From Aselliscus stoliczkanus (Eukaryota; Chordata; Mammalia; Chiroptera; Hipposideridae): 64,000 nt of DNA. The DNA is taken from the NCBI GenBank assembly GCA_033961575.1, contig CM066728.1:103926852-103990851 (forward strand), given 5' to 3'. Each line of letters opens with the position of its first letter. The stretch's first letter is position 1. The position numbers and the translations under genes are program-made. Below, in pieces: positions 47,201 to 59,979 of the stretch. Under the pieces are notes generated by a model. It was not told where the DNA came from. It did not search any database and worked only from the letters and a program-made list of their open reading frames with translations.

Positions 47201-48929
47201 CGTGACTCATGGCTGCTCCCACACTGACTTTGTTCTCCTCCTAACCCCAGCTTGCAAAAATCTCCAACTATTTATCTCGGGGTGCATACACTGGGGACGC
47301 TGTGTGGCATTCCCAGCTGACTTTCCACTCTTTGTCATTTGAAAACTTCTGCATTGACGACTGAGAACTAAGATTTCATCTTTGTGTCTGTGTTTTTGAC
47401 GATAACGGCCTGACTCTCGGAGTCTCGTGCAGCAGAGCCATAGAAAGGCCAGCGGCGTCGCCCTTCACCCACGTGCCCTTCTCAGACTCTGAAAGGACTG
47501 TGTGCAAAAGCTAGATTCAGAGTCAGTAGGTCTGGGGCGGGGCCTGGCCGTCTGCAGTTTTTTCTTTTTTTTTCCAGACTGAAATACATTTTATCAACAT
47601 TTAGCTCTTTATTCATTATAAATATGCATGGATAGAAATACTGGGCCGTGAATGAAGTAACAGGAAGTCATGAGGTAATGAGAAGACTTCATTAAGATCA
47701 GTCCCCTTTTTGCAGAGGGATCTCTTTCATCACATCTATTGTCTACTCTTTTCATTACGCCTATGTTTTCATGCAGCAATGCAGGGCTGGGGCTGGATGC
47801 AACCCTAAATTCTTTTTCACCACATGGATTTTTATATCAGCCACTAAGCTTTATACGTGCATTCCACAGGTTAGAAACAACACAGCGCTCTTCCCTTTTG
47901 GCCAAAAGAAGGAAGGAATGGCTGGAATTAATAATCCAGGTAGGAAATGACTGTGCATTTCTAACCAGCTCCTCGGTGAGGCCATTGCGCTGGCCCCGGG
48001 ACACTTGGAGCAGGGACAGAGCTGAGAACGACAGGTGCTCAGGCCTGAGGGGCAGGGCGAAGTTAACAATCAAATTCCTCATAAGACGCCAGTAGAATGA
48101 AACACCTGTAATCACTCATTAGACCATGGATTCTATACTTGCTTCTGTTTCTTCACCCATTAATAGGATTAATTAAATGTGCTTGAGATGTTTAAATAAA
48201 AATAATGTTTGAACTCCTTCCATACACTTGGGGACAGCTACTGTCTTGCACTGTGCTTTTATTTTTAAAACTTTATCCCAGCGATTTTTCCAAATCCACA
48301 CAGAGAAATGACCTTCTTGATTTAATAAATAGATGGTATTTCTTTGCATGCACATACCTTAATTTATTCAATGGATCCTCTACGAGTGATCTTTGAATTT
48401 GGTTTAGATTTATCTTTAGAGCTTTTCAGAAAATCTTGAACATGCGCATTCTCAATGCCCAAAAGTGACAGTGGAGGCCTTCACTGTTTGCCTCCCTGGC
48501 ATCTTACACATTAGGATCTTGGCCTAGGCTTAGGGGTCACACAAATCAATGCGAATCTGTTGGCTAAAACCATACATTTCCCAAGAGGAAGTTCATGAAA
48601 GGGAATTTAGAAAAACTGTTCTTAAAGCCACGGTGATATCGCTTTCTGAATAACAAGCTCATGGCTCAACCCTCTGCCTCCCTCACCCAGCTCTCTCTGC
48701 CTTCCTTTCCTGACAGGAAAGTTTTACGTACCTCTGATTTCCACATGCGGAGGACGCTCTGATCTGAGGGTCCAGCCCAGGGCTTTCTCCTAAGTACCAG
48801 CCATGTACTGGGCGGTATTATGAATTCCAGGATCTTCTCCCAAGCAATCATGATCTCTGAATTCTGGAAAAACCTGGAAAAGCCAAATACAAATCAGGCT
48901 GTCCCACTGGGTTGTCCACCCGTCCTGGT
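44232..48929. other. Intergenic stretch, no gene seen
   Basis: No exon is recognised. Open frames at 44692-45090 (plus) and 44793-45146 (minus) overlap each other and match nothing I know. 45,600-46,100 is GC-rich. A weak hAT-like piece is near 47515-47570. Confidence 0.5.
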
Positions 48930-49300
48930 TACTAGAGGTTTATGACAGGATTTAAGATTGGCCCCAGCTCCAGCTTCATTGTTCTTTTTCAAGATTCCTT
49001 TGGCTTTCCATGGTCTTTTGCATTGCCATATGGATTTTAGAATTGGCTTGTCAATTTTTGTGAGAAACCCTGTGAGGGCTGTGATTGGGATTGCATTGAA
49101 TGTGCAGACGGCTTGAAGGATAATGGACATCGTTATAGTATCGAGTCGCCCAATCTATGAACAGTATTTCTCTCCAGTATTTGGTGGTTTTTAAATTTCT
49201 CAGCATTTTGTAGTTTTCAGTGAAGAGGTCTTGCAGAGCTTCTGTTAGATATTTGCAAGGTATTTTAATTTTAAATATCATTAGAAATGAGCCAGTTTTC
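48930..49300 (-). mobile_element. Antisense L1 ORF2 fragment
   Basis: The minus strand reads pieces of L1 ORF2 out of frame with each other: LQDLFTENYKMLRNLKTTKY, then DVHYPSSRLH, FNAIPITALTGFLTKI and LKSIWQCKRPWKAKGILKKN. Old and broken. Confidence 0.85.
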
Positions 49301-50284
49301 ATTTATAAGGAACCTTGGCTACTATACCCAAAGCCTTGCTTCCATGATTATTATTTATATTTGCTTACAATTTTTTTTAACACACAAACTGAAAAATAGC
49401 GCCCTTGTTTGGGGTTTATCTACCTGCCCTGAAACATGAAGGCTTTGGGGACACTAGGAACCATTGATAGAGAGGATAAGATTTCACAGTAATTCCCCAC
49501 TATTTACAATTAGAGCTTCCTGAGGAACCCAAGTGCCCTAAGAGGGAAAGGACATAGATCTGTGGAAAAGAACCCATTTGTGAAGGCTAAAGCCAGGGCA
49601 GGGCTGCTGTGACCGCATCAACGGACATGCACAATGGTCGCACCCCCCTCGGCCCTCTCAGCTCCTCAAATCCTTCTTAGATATTATTCTGTAGGAACAC
49701 TCTGAGATTCGCCTGCTCTCTGAACTTGGGAGCACTGGAAGATGTGAGGTGTGAATGGGCAGCCAATGGTGAGGAGCCGGGCATAGGACGCTCACTCCAC
49801 GTTTCTCAGTGTCGCGGTCCCTCATCGGATAGAGCTGAGAGGACCTACTGCTGGGTGAAGGGGCAGACCTCATCCCCACGGAAAAATAAGTAACTAGAAG
49901 GTGGCTTAGAAGTCCGGCTTGTAAGACATCTTCCACAAAGAACAATAACATCGTGGGAAATGACTGAACTAAGGAAAGCAATTTTAGGCTTCCAAGGGTG
50001 AAGATAAAGGCTACTTAGTAAAGCCTGTGACGTGGATTGCTCTGGTACGACTCCAGGCCGATAGGATCTAACCTTTGTCCTTCCTGGTAGAGAGGGAAGG
50101 ACGGACACCTTTGACAACCTATGTCTGCTTTTAGACAAACGGGCACAGAGCTTTCCTAATATCTGCGGTTTTTCAATTGCCTTCAGCTAAAACTAATCCT
50201 AAGGCCAAAGTGACCTATTCTGATCCCCCTCATTGGTACGTGACTTGGAGACACACAGTTGGGAACTGCTGGCACAGAGATGGT
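49301..50284. other. Intergenic stretch, nothing recognised
   Basis: No gene or nameable repeat is seen. Confidence 0.45.
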
Positions 50285-50795
50285 GGGGTATGGTAACAAA
50301 TGGCCCTCCGAAAGGTACCTGTGTCCTGACCCCTTAACTTGTGAGTTACCTTATATGGCAAAGATGAGATGAAGTTAAGGGTCTTGACATAGGGGCATCA
50401 TCCGGCATTATCCAGGTGAGCCCCAAATGCCAGCGTAAGTGTCCTGATAAGAGGGGCAGAGGGCGGTTTTTATACACACAGAGGAGAAGGCAATGTGAGG
50501 ATGGAACAGAGAACGATTTGAAGATGCTGGCCCTGAAGACTGGCGTGAGGTGGCCCCAGGCCACGTAGTGCCGGAGCTGCCGGCCCCTGGAAGAGGAAGG
50601 GGACAGGTCCTTCCCTAGAGCCCTGGAGGGAGTGCGGTCCTGCTCACACTCTTTGATCTCAGCCCAGTGATACTGACATTGGACTATTTGCTTCCAGAAG
50701 TGTCAGAGAGAATGGATTTCTTTTGTACTAAGCCACCGAGTTGGTGGTAACTTGTGAAAAAGCGACAGGCAACTAACACAGTGTTATACATAGGA
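50285..50795 (+). mobile_element. MaLR/MLT1-like LTR fragment
   Basis: Consensus-like blocks: GTGTCCTGACCCCTTAACTT, GAGTTACCTTATATGGCAAA, GTTAAGGGTCTTGACATAGG, GCCCCTGGAAGAGGAAGGGG, GATCTCAGCCCAGTGATACT, and the end AAGCCACCGAGTTGGTGGTA followed by CAACTAACACA. This is the shape of an old mammalian LTR. Confidence 0.7.
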
Positions 50796-52240
50796 ACGGG
50801 ATCAACTGTCACTAGGGGAAGACGCCTGTGTCGTCAGAAGAGGTGGCTCCATCTGAGGCCTAAGCAAAGGCTCACAGAGGAGGAGACAGCCTCAAAGACG
50901 AAAAGTGGGGCCCGCAGGAGAACAGGCAAGCGAATGTGACAGCCACACAGCTGTCATGCTGACTCTCAGTGGTATTTCCTGTTTTGTTCACTAGGCCATA
51001 ATACTGAAAAAAGAAAATAAACTGAGATCATCCCACCTTTGGTGAGCCTGCTGTAGTAACTGCTGGCTCCGTAGAGCTTAGTGCTGGAGGTAATTTTCAT
51101 ATTTGCAAAAACTTGATGCTTTGCATTGTTTCTCTTTTCATGTAAGCATTTAAAAAAAAATAAGGAAACCAGGTCATTATCCTATGTTAGCAATCCAGGT
51201 GTGTAGCCAGTTTTCAAATTATCAAGCAGGTGTGTCTCAGAAATCTGTCTCTATGTCGCTTGTTCTGACATATTCTCTCCTGTATAAGCACCTTCACATG
51301 AGATCAATTTGGTCATGAACTGATGAACTGGGTAACACTGAATAAAAGGGGTTTTAACTTGAAAAAGCAAAGCAGAGATGCACGTTTTCTATAAGCAGTA
51401 ATTATAAATGAGGCAGTTAGTTTTCAAATCTTGACTTTTTTGGACTTTCATTAAGAGGCTGTGCCTTGCAAACCCTTTAACTTTCCTTTCCTATGGGAGG
51501 AGAGAGAAAAATGCTCTGGCAAACGCAGTAGTCATGAAAAGAGGCCTCTGAACTGGGGTCTCCATAGGATGAGAGCCATAGAGCGAAAGATAAAAACCCT
51601 ACACATTTTTGAATTGTAAGTAAGAAGTGGACAGTGGAAGAGATGTCCGAAGAAGCAAATGTCCCGTTGCCTCAAACTGCACCGGAATCGTACCCTCCTC
51701 TCCGGATCTCTTGCCGTTGCAGAGCGATTTGACGCCGCCTGGACCCAGCCTGAAGGGCGGCCTGAAAGCCTGCTCTCCCTTCAAGGCCAAGAGCGCTGGT
51801 TTTTCCTGTTCCTTCGGAACTTGGACAATTCATTGCATTCCCCTTTCTGGAAGCTGCGTGAGTCAGGACTTTGCCCAGAGGCCTCTTCAGGGCAGAGCCG
51901 GCCTTTGCATCCTGCCCAGTTCCGCCTGGGGAACAGGCGGCATGAGCCGGCACTGCCCGCCCAGACACTTCTCTACCAGGAGCCTGGCCAATCCCTTCCT
52001 TACCTGTTCTTGCCAGTTATCCTTTCCGGGATATTCTGTCTGGTTATTATGGAATAGGAATAGAACACCAGTGCTGACAGCCGAGTAAGAATTCAACAAG
52101 AAATGAGTCTGCAGAAAAGGCACAATGCATGCAATGAACTTACAATCCTGACGAACTTCAATGCTGGTTGTATAATCCTCCCTTTTATAACTGACAAAAT
52201 TGGTCACTTTGAAAATGGGATTAAGCAGTTGTTTTGTACC
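50796..52240. other. Intergenic stretch, no gene seen
   Basis: Open frames at 51627-52088 on both strands are GC-driven and unrecognised. No named repeat is seen. Confidence 0.45.
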
Positions 52241-54594
52241 CGTCTCAGGAGACCAACATCACCTAATCCTGAAACAAACAAAAAGAGACGCGCTGATACC
52301 GGACTTCTCCCGGGAAGCCGGAGCAGATAGATATTCTTTTCCTGTTCTCCCCACTAAGTACAACTAAAATCCCCCGGACATTCTATACAAAACAAACTCG
52401 AGCAGACTGCAAGAAGAGGAGAAAGCAGACCAGCGAGGGGCCTCAGGGCTGCAGCCACAGATGGTGAGGCCTCTGGGCTTCAGAAATCCCAGTCTCAGGG
52501 CTGAGGGAGCCACTACCTGGATATGCCCATCGGTACAGACAACCAAAGTCCAAACAAAACCCTGCTCTCTCTACACAAAGGACCAGAAAAGCAGCCTTGT
52601 AGGACAGATGTTATTTAGACAATTAACTTCTCTATTCTATCCAGAAAACATTGTGGCTCCTAACCTCTACCCCATCAGCAAAAACAGAGTGGGGAGCCTA
52701 GATTTCCACCACTGCCAGGTTGTAATGGGGCACCCCAATCCCTGGCCGAGGTGGTGTTAGAGGGCCAAATAGGGAGCCTGGGCCTGTCATCCCTGCTGGG
52801 CAGTAACTCCCCACCCCCTTTGCTGTCAGCTGGGATTACGTGGGGAGCCTGCACTTCCACTCCCACCAGGCAACAAGGCGCCTTCCCCTCCCCACTGGGG
52901 AGGGGTCTAGGGCAGAATCAGGACTGTTATTGTCCGTGGTTATCTGGGGAGGCCTAGAGGAACTCAGACCCCTGTCCACCATTAATGACGCTGCCCCCTA
53001 CCCTGATCCCCTGCTGGTAATGTCAGAGGAAGCCAGCTAAATCAGGAGGTTTAAATGAGATGCAGAGTCTCATAACCTAATACCTAACATGTCCTTGTTT
53101 CAAATGAAAATAATTCACACCAACTAGGAAAATCTCAACTTAAATGGAAAAAGTAATACCCACCTGCAATGAGATGACAGGGATGTTTGGATTATTTAAA
53201 TTTTAAAGTAGTCATGGTGAAAATTCTTCAAGGAGCAATTATGAACATGCTTGAAATAAATAAAAAGATGAAACATTTCAGCAAAAAAAAAAAAGATATT
53301 AAAAAAAAATAAAATTTTAGAACATAGAAAAATACAACCGAAACGAACTCAATATATAAGCTTAACAGCAGATTGGAGTGGACAGAGAAGAATCAGTGTA
53401 CTTGCAGACAGAACAATAGAAACTACCCCACCTGAACAACAAAGAAGATAAGATAGCCTGGGGAGGGTGCAGGGGGAGGAACACTGCCTCAAAGGCCTGT
53501 GGGACAATAACAATGTTTGAATGTTTCTCATCAGAAACCATGGAGGCTCAAAGGAAGCGGCACAATATTTTCCAAGCAATGAAAGCAAACAGCTGTCAAC
53601 CCAGAATTGTATATTTGGGGGAAATATCAGGAATAAAGGGGGGTAAATGTAGACATTATCAGGTGAAGGGAAACAAAGAGAATTTGTGGCCACCAGAACT
53701 ATCCTAAAAGAACGGCTAAAGTTAGTTCACTAAACAGAAAGAAAAGGACAAAGAAAGAATAGCAGGAGAGAAGGGGAAAAAAAGTGAAACAGTAAAACTA
53801 TGGGTAAATACATTTTCCTTCTCCTCTTTAGTCTTCTAAATTATGTTTGATGGTCAAAGCGAAAATTATAACATTGTGTAATGTGGTTCTATAATAAATA
53901 CATGTAGAGAAAATATTTAAAAACAATTATAAACTAGGAAGAGTAATGAGACACAAAGGAAGGTAAGGTTTCTGTATTTCACACAAACTGGTAAAACAAT
54001 AAGTATTGAGTTATGTATATATCATGTAATACTTAGAGCAACCCCTAAAGCTATATAAAGACATACATTCAAAATCATTATGGATAGATCAAATGAAATT
54101 CTAAGTGTTCAAGCAACCCATAGGAAGGTAGACAAAAGAAAACAGAGAAATAAAACCCAGAGAAGAACAGTAAACCAAAAAATAAAAGGATAGGCTTAAG
54201 CCTTAACTTTACCAATAATTACATTAAATATGAATGATCTAAATACACCAATTAAAAGACAGAGAATGGCACACTGGATTAAAAAACACAACCCAACCAT
54301 ATGCTGCTGCCTGCAAGAAATCTATTCGCATATAATGATAAAGGTATGTTGACAGTAAAAGGATAGAAACATATACATCAAGTAAGCAATCGATTTTAAA
54401 AAAGCAGGAGTGACTACATTAATTATCAGATACAGTAGACATCAGAGCAAAGAAAATTGCCAGAAAGCATATGGGATATTTCATAGTGATAAAAGGGTCA
54501 ACCCACCAAAAAGACAGGTATCCTAAGTGTGTGTACATCAAACATCAGAGCTACAAGATACGTGGGAGCAAAAACCAACAAAAGTGAAAGGAGA

Positions 54595-55029
54595 GGGCCG
54601 GCCGAGTGGCGCATTGGTTAAGCGCTGGTTTTGGGATGCCAGCGGCCCCGGTTCGGATCCCACATGAGGGCCAGTGACACTGCCCTCTACAGCTAACAAC
54701 AGCTCCACCTGGAGCTGGGCTGTGCGAGCCCCAGTGATGGTGTGGGCTGCAGCGTGGGCTGCCATAGGCTACAGAGAGTGGCCCGCAGCCAGCGTGAGCG
54801 GCTGGCAGCCAAGTGTGAGCTGCCAATAGCCGCGGTGAGCGACATCCAGAGGCCGGCGACCCATTTGCCTCATCCGGGAAGAGCGCAATGACGATACCAA
54901 CAGTGAAGCAACATCCTCCGCAACTAAACTGAAGAACAAAAAGACAGCAACTTGTGTGTTCCCCTTCCCCGATTCCCCAACGCTGTTCCCCTCCGCCAAT
55001 TCCCCAATAAAATCTTTAAAAAAAAAAAA
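54595..55029 (+). mobile_element. tRNA SINE, full length (long copy 6), inside L1M
   Basis: Perfect 14-bp target-site duplication AAAGTGAAAGGAGA at 54581-54594 and 55030-55043. Subfamily A indels, two tail modules, and a local deletion (GCAGC to GTGGGC) in the middle. Confidence 0.96.
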
Positions 55030-56863
55030 AAAGTGAAAGGAGAAAGACAAATCAATAATTATAGTTGAAGACTTCAACATTGTTCTCTCAAGAATTGATT
55101 GAATAACTAGACATGACATGGATTAATTCCTTGAATAGCACCAACCATCATAATTCATTCAATGTGAAATAGATAATTTGACTAGTCCTGTAACAATTAA
55201 GGAAACTGAATTCATAGTTCAAAAACTCCACATAAAGAAATCTCCAGGCCCACATAGTTCCAGTGAAGAAATCTACCAGACAGTTAAAGAAGAATTGATA
55301 CCAATTCTATACAATTTCTTCCAGAAAATAGAACACTTTCCAATTTATTTTATGAAGTTTTAGTACACTGATACATAGATTGAAAACCAAAGCACAAAAA
55401 AACCCTACAGACCAGTATCTCTTATGAATATAGATACAAAAATTCTTAGCAAATATTAATGAATACAATTCAGAAACAGAAAGAATTTATACAGCATGAC
55501 CCACTGGAGTCCATGTGAAGGATGCACATTTATCTCAAAATTAAAAAACCAATCAGTGTAATCTACCATATTAACAGGCTCAAGAAGAAAATTACCCGAT
55601 CATTAGATATAGAAAAAATCATTTGGCAATTCAACACCCATTCATGATAAAAACAAACAAACTCTCAGAAAACTAGGAATAGAGGAGAACATCTTCAACT
55701 TGATAAGTAGCATCCATAAAAATCTACAGCTAACACTGTACTTAACGTGAAAGACTAAATGTTTTCCCACCTAAGGTCAGGAACAAGGCAACGATGTCTG
55801 CTCTCACCACTCATATTCAACATCATATTGGAAGTTCTAGTTAGGGAAATAAGGCAAGAAAGAGAAACAAAGGGCTTAAATTGGAAAGCAAGAAATGAAA
55901 CTGTTCCTATTTGCAGATGACATAATTATGTAGAAAATCCCAAGGAATCTACAAAAATACCTAGAACGAGTAAATATGCAGGATAAACGAGTCATTCAAA
56001 AATCAATGGTATTTCTATACAGTAGAAATGAATTCACGGACACCACAATTGAAAATATGATATAATTTATAATTGCTTAAAAGAGAAATACTCAAGTATA
56101 ATTCAAACAAAACATATCTATAAGAACTTGTAAAACTACAAAATGATGATGAAAGAAATCAAACAAGATCTAAATAATTGGAGAGCTGTATTATACTCAT
56201 GAATTGGAAGACTCAACATAGTAAAGGTGTCAATTCTCCCCAAATTGGCATACAGATTTAATGCAATTCCTATAAAAGTCCCAGTAAGATATTTTATAGA
56301 TACAGACATAGATATAGTCTAAAATTTATATGGAAAGAAAAAGGAACTAGAGTAGCTAAAATTATTTGGAAAAGGTGGGAAGAGCAGTAGTCCACCTGAT
56401 TTCAGGACTTACTGTACAGCTACGGTAATAAAGACTGTGGAATCCGTAGAGGGAGAAATAATGGAGGCCAGTGGAATTTGGTAGAGAACCTGGAAATAGG
56501 CCCAACTCATTATAAAAATCACAAAAAGGTAGGCTTTTCAACAAATGGTGCTAGAACTGGAAAACAAGAACAAAATCTACAAAACAGGAACAAAACCAAG
56601 AAAACAAATAAACAAAAAAACCCTCAACCTAAATTTTACACCCTGTACAAAACTGAACTCAAAATGAACCATGGGCTTAAATGTAAAATGTAAAACAAAA
56701 ACTCTGACCAAAAAACTTAGGAAAAAACCTTCAATCTAGGGCTAAGTGAAGAGTTTGTAGACTTGATACCAAAAAGCTTGATCCACAAAAAGAGTAGATA
56801 AATTGGACTTGATCAAAATTAAAATTTTTCTGTGTGAAAGATCCTGTTAAGAAAATGAAAAGA

Positions 56864-57256
56864 GGGCCAGTTGAGTGGCTCAGTTGGTTAAGAGAGTGAG
56901 CTCCCAGCAGTGTTGCCGGTTCAATTCCCATGTGGGCCAGTGAGCTGCATTCAAGCTGAGCTGCTGCTGAGCTGCCAACAGGTGGCAGGATGGTTCAGCT
57001 GGTGAGAGCACGTGCTCCTAACAGCAAGGTTGCTGGTTTGACTCCCGCATGGGATGGTGGGCTATGTCCACCTATAACTAAGATTGAACACGGCACCTTG
57101 AACTGAGTGGCTGCCGACGGGCGGCTGGATGGCGACTGGACTTGGAGCTGAGCTCACTGTGCCCTCCACAACTAAGATGGAAGGACAACCACTTGGAACT
57201 GTTCTCCTCCCCCAACTCCCCAATGAAAAACAAAACAAAAAAAAACAAAAAAAAGA
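56864..57256 (+). mobile_element. Second SINE type (VES-like), copy B, inside L1M
   Basis: Head GGGCCAGTTGAGTGGCTCAG, B-box-like GGTTCAATTCCCAT, second tRNA-like unit with GGATGGTTCAGCTGGTGAGA and CGTGCTCCTAACAGCAAGG. The 3' CCACAACTAAGATGGAAGGA and CCCCCAACTCCCCAATGAAA module is followed by an A-rich tail. Perfect 15-bp target-site duplication AAGAAAATGAAAAGA at 56849-56863 and 57257-57271. Confidence 0.94.
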
Positions 57257-57625
57257 AAGAAAATGAAAAGACACACTATATGGTGGGAGAACATATTTAC
57301 AAAGCACATCTCTGACAAAGGACTAGTATCTAGAACACATTAAAAATTCTCAAAACTCAAAAATAAAAAACCAAACAACTCAATGAGAAAACAGGCAAAT
57401 GACATAAAGAGGCGTTTCACTGAAGAGGATGTACAGGTGGTAAACAGGCATGTGGAAGGTGCTCAACAGCCTTAGCCATGAGGGAAATGCAAATTAAAAT
57501 CACCGAAACACATCTCTACTCACTTGTCGGAACAGCCACATAAAAATTAGTGATGACACCAAATGCTGGCAAAGATTCAAGAAGCCAGATGAACTCAGAC
57601 ATCGCCGGTGGGGATGTAGATTAGA

Positions 57626-58199
57626 GAGCCAGCCTTGCATTTCTGTCCCTCTAGAACCCACCGAGCCATCAATGTCCCTGGGAGTCCGAGGTGCCACCTC
57701 TGGGCCAGTGAGCATCCCATGCCCTGACTTTGGGTCTTACCTTCAGTATTGCAGCAAACAGATGAAAAATGAAGCCTGTTCTGCAAGTCCCCTGGGACCA
57801 GCGGTGCTGTGTGAGGTGAGGAGGGGTCTTCACAGATGCAGGGTCTTCGGTTTGCTCGTAACGCTGGGACCTGAACCTAAGCGTTTCAGTTTCTTCAATC
57901 CACCCGGACAATGTTGATTCTATGTACATCAAGCAACGGGGCACCTGAGGTACTCCAACCAGGAGCAGATGCAGCTTTACCATAAGCAGGTGACACTCTG
58001 GGTCACACACCAGTGAGCCAGTTTGCAGGCGTCTCAGCAACCCCCACTTCCGGCTGCGCCCAGCAGACTCCCCATCCAGAGCAGTCTTCCCCGCAGCCCC
58101 CCAGGCCTGACCCACGAGAGGCCAAGCATTCATTTTCTCCCTCAGCCATCTCTCTTTTCGATTCAATAGTGACCGATTTAAATAAAAGGCCTAACACAA
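57626..58199. other. Gap between L1M and TRIO 3' UTR, nothing recognised
   Basis: Single-copy-looking sequence downstream of the TRIO transcript. No gene is seen. Confidence 0.45.
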
Positions 58200-59979
58200 A
58201 AATCAGGCAAATATGTTTAATTTTTTAAAAGAACTGATGGCAAAATAAAATATTTACATCACATCATACTGTGTAAACATGTAAGGTCTCTGTACAAAGA
58301 AATATACATGCAAAATAATGTAAAAATGTAACTGAAATCATAAAAGAAACAATACACAAATAAAAGTTGTGAGGTTACGAATACACATCCAGTTTTGAAT
58401 CCAATTTCTTTTAAAAAGTTTCTGTACAATTTTACAAGAAACAAACAAAACCCAACAAAAGAATAAATAAAGTACATTGGAAGCTGCAAAGTTTAACTAT
58501 GCCAGGTTACAGTTCAAGACCCGGGGGTCTGGCTGACTTGGGAAGCGGGCTGGCCTCTGCTGTAGTGTATTTCACACAACAAAGATAAAAAGACATCCAG
58601 AAAAATTCAAGCGTGCCCAGAAGAAACCCAGCATCTTTTGTTGAAGGGCTCCCCACGTCAGCGTTAATTCTGCCACAGTGACACGGACGGGGGTGCCAGC
58701 CTCAAGGCGGCTTAGTGCTCAATTGGCTTTTATTTCTTACCAAAAGCTCAAAGTCCAGCCAATTTTTGTACAGAAAGTTGAACGTCAAAAAGTCTAAAAA
58801 GTAGTAAATGTCCAGACTGATTTTGGGAAAAAAAAAATAATACTTTGGCATTCTGAATAATAGCATAATAAATTTTAAAACATTACCCTATTATCCAGTT
58901 TTATATTCAGAATATGAAATCACTTTTTACAGTCCTCAAAACTGACAAATTTCACGAAGAGTTAAATCTCCTTGAACCGATGGCACAGGGCTACCATCCC
59001 CCACCCCCCAGCCCACCCCGCCCCCAACACACACACAAAACCATAAAGCTCACTGGACCAAGTATGTGCTTTTTCTATATATTTATTACAGGTACAACAG
59101 AGGTCTTCATAAATAGTTGCATAAAATGTTAAAGCCACAACATTGCACATGATATGAAATAAAACCAAAAAACCCCCAATGAGTGCATTTACAGTATTTT
59201 CATCTGACTGTATACTGCTCAACAATCTGATTGACAGCTTGAGGGTGGGGGCACCGGGCGGGACCCAACCTGACGTCCTGGTGGATGGGTAGAGCCCTCT
59301 CACCCCCAAGGGAAGCCCGGGCGGTGGGTGGGGGTGGGAGGGGAGGCAGGTGGGGAAAGGTCAGACCGAAGGCAGGACCAGTCTTATATACAAGTAAGGC
59401 CTACATTTCATCAGAGCAAAAACAATTCATTCTATTTTTATGCAAAAGTCTGAGGTTGAATGCACGGTTCAGAAGCCTCGTCTGGCGTCCGAGGGAGACA
59501 CACACAGATCAGGCAGCTGGCCAAGCTCGGAGCCAGGAGGGCGCCGAGCTCGGCCCAGGCCGTGGGGACGCCGCTGCGGGGACGCCGCCGCTACGGCGCG
59601 TCTTAACCCGAGGTGGCGAGGTGGCCCGTCTTCTGTTGTGTTCCCGAACACCAGCGTGAACCCAAGCATTTCGTTTCCTTGGATAAATCTTGGAAAACGT
59701 TAAATTTGCAAAATTCTATTCGTGTTCGTTTAAAAAAGTTTCTTTTCATTTCTTGCAGAAACCTGAATAAAAGACTGTGACGCTGCGACGCCGTCCCCGC
59801 TCGCGGAGCCCACGAGAAGGTCCTCCACCATCGCACGGCGGGCAGCCCGCGCTCGGGGTGCAGATTCACACGGTGAACATCAGCAGCTGAGCAGTTATGT
59901 TGGTTTGTGTTTCTCTTTGAAATTCAAATTAACAGCTGATTGGCAGGTGAAAGAGAATGAGAAAGGACTTCACGACAGG
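58200..59979 (-). other. TRIO: TRIO 3' UTR
   Basis: Sequence after the TRIO stop codon on the minus strand. It is AT-rich with short CpG-dense pockets (59,500-59,610 and 59,780-59,860). Candidate poly(A) signals on the minus strand are AATAAA at about 58726-58731 and 59086-59092, and ATTAAA at 58216-58221. The last gives the longest UTR (about 1.78 kb). The exact end is an inference; cDNA is needed to fix it. Confidence 0.65.
58216..58221 (-). terminator. TRIO: Candidate distal poly(A) signal of TRIO (ATTAAA)
   Basis: The minus strand reads AAAAAATTAAACATATTTGC. The ATTAAA variant is a usual second-choice signal. It is the last plausible one before sequence I cannot assign to the gene. Confidence 0.4.

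Larger units (their letters stand above)
52245..57625 (+). mobile_element. Nearly full-length old L1M element carrying two SINEs
   Basis: Parts in order: 5' UTR (about 52245-53250, with GGTTTAAATGAGATGCAGAG and GAGCAATTATGAACATGCTT), decayed ORF1 area (53250-54100, with TTCTCATCAGAAACCATGG), ORF2 start (54190 on, with LKDREWHTGLKNTT-like text), reverse transcriptase pieces (KKSPGPHSSSEEIYQTVKEE at 55238-55297; FADD-region near 55910), and ORF2 end (about 57400). Many stops and frameshifts. The 3' end is truncated about 600 bp short of the TRIO poly(A) region. SINEs sit at 54595-55029 and 56864-57256. Confidence 0.88.
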
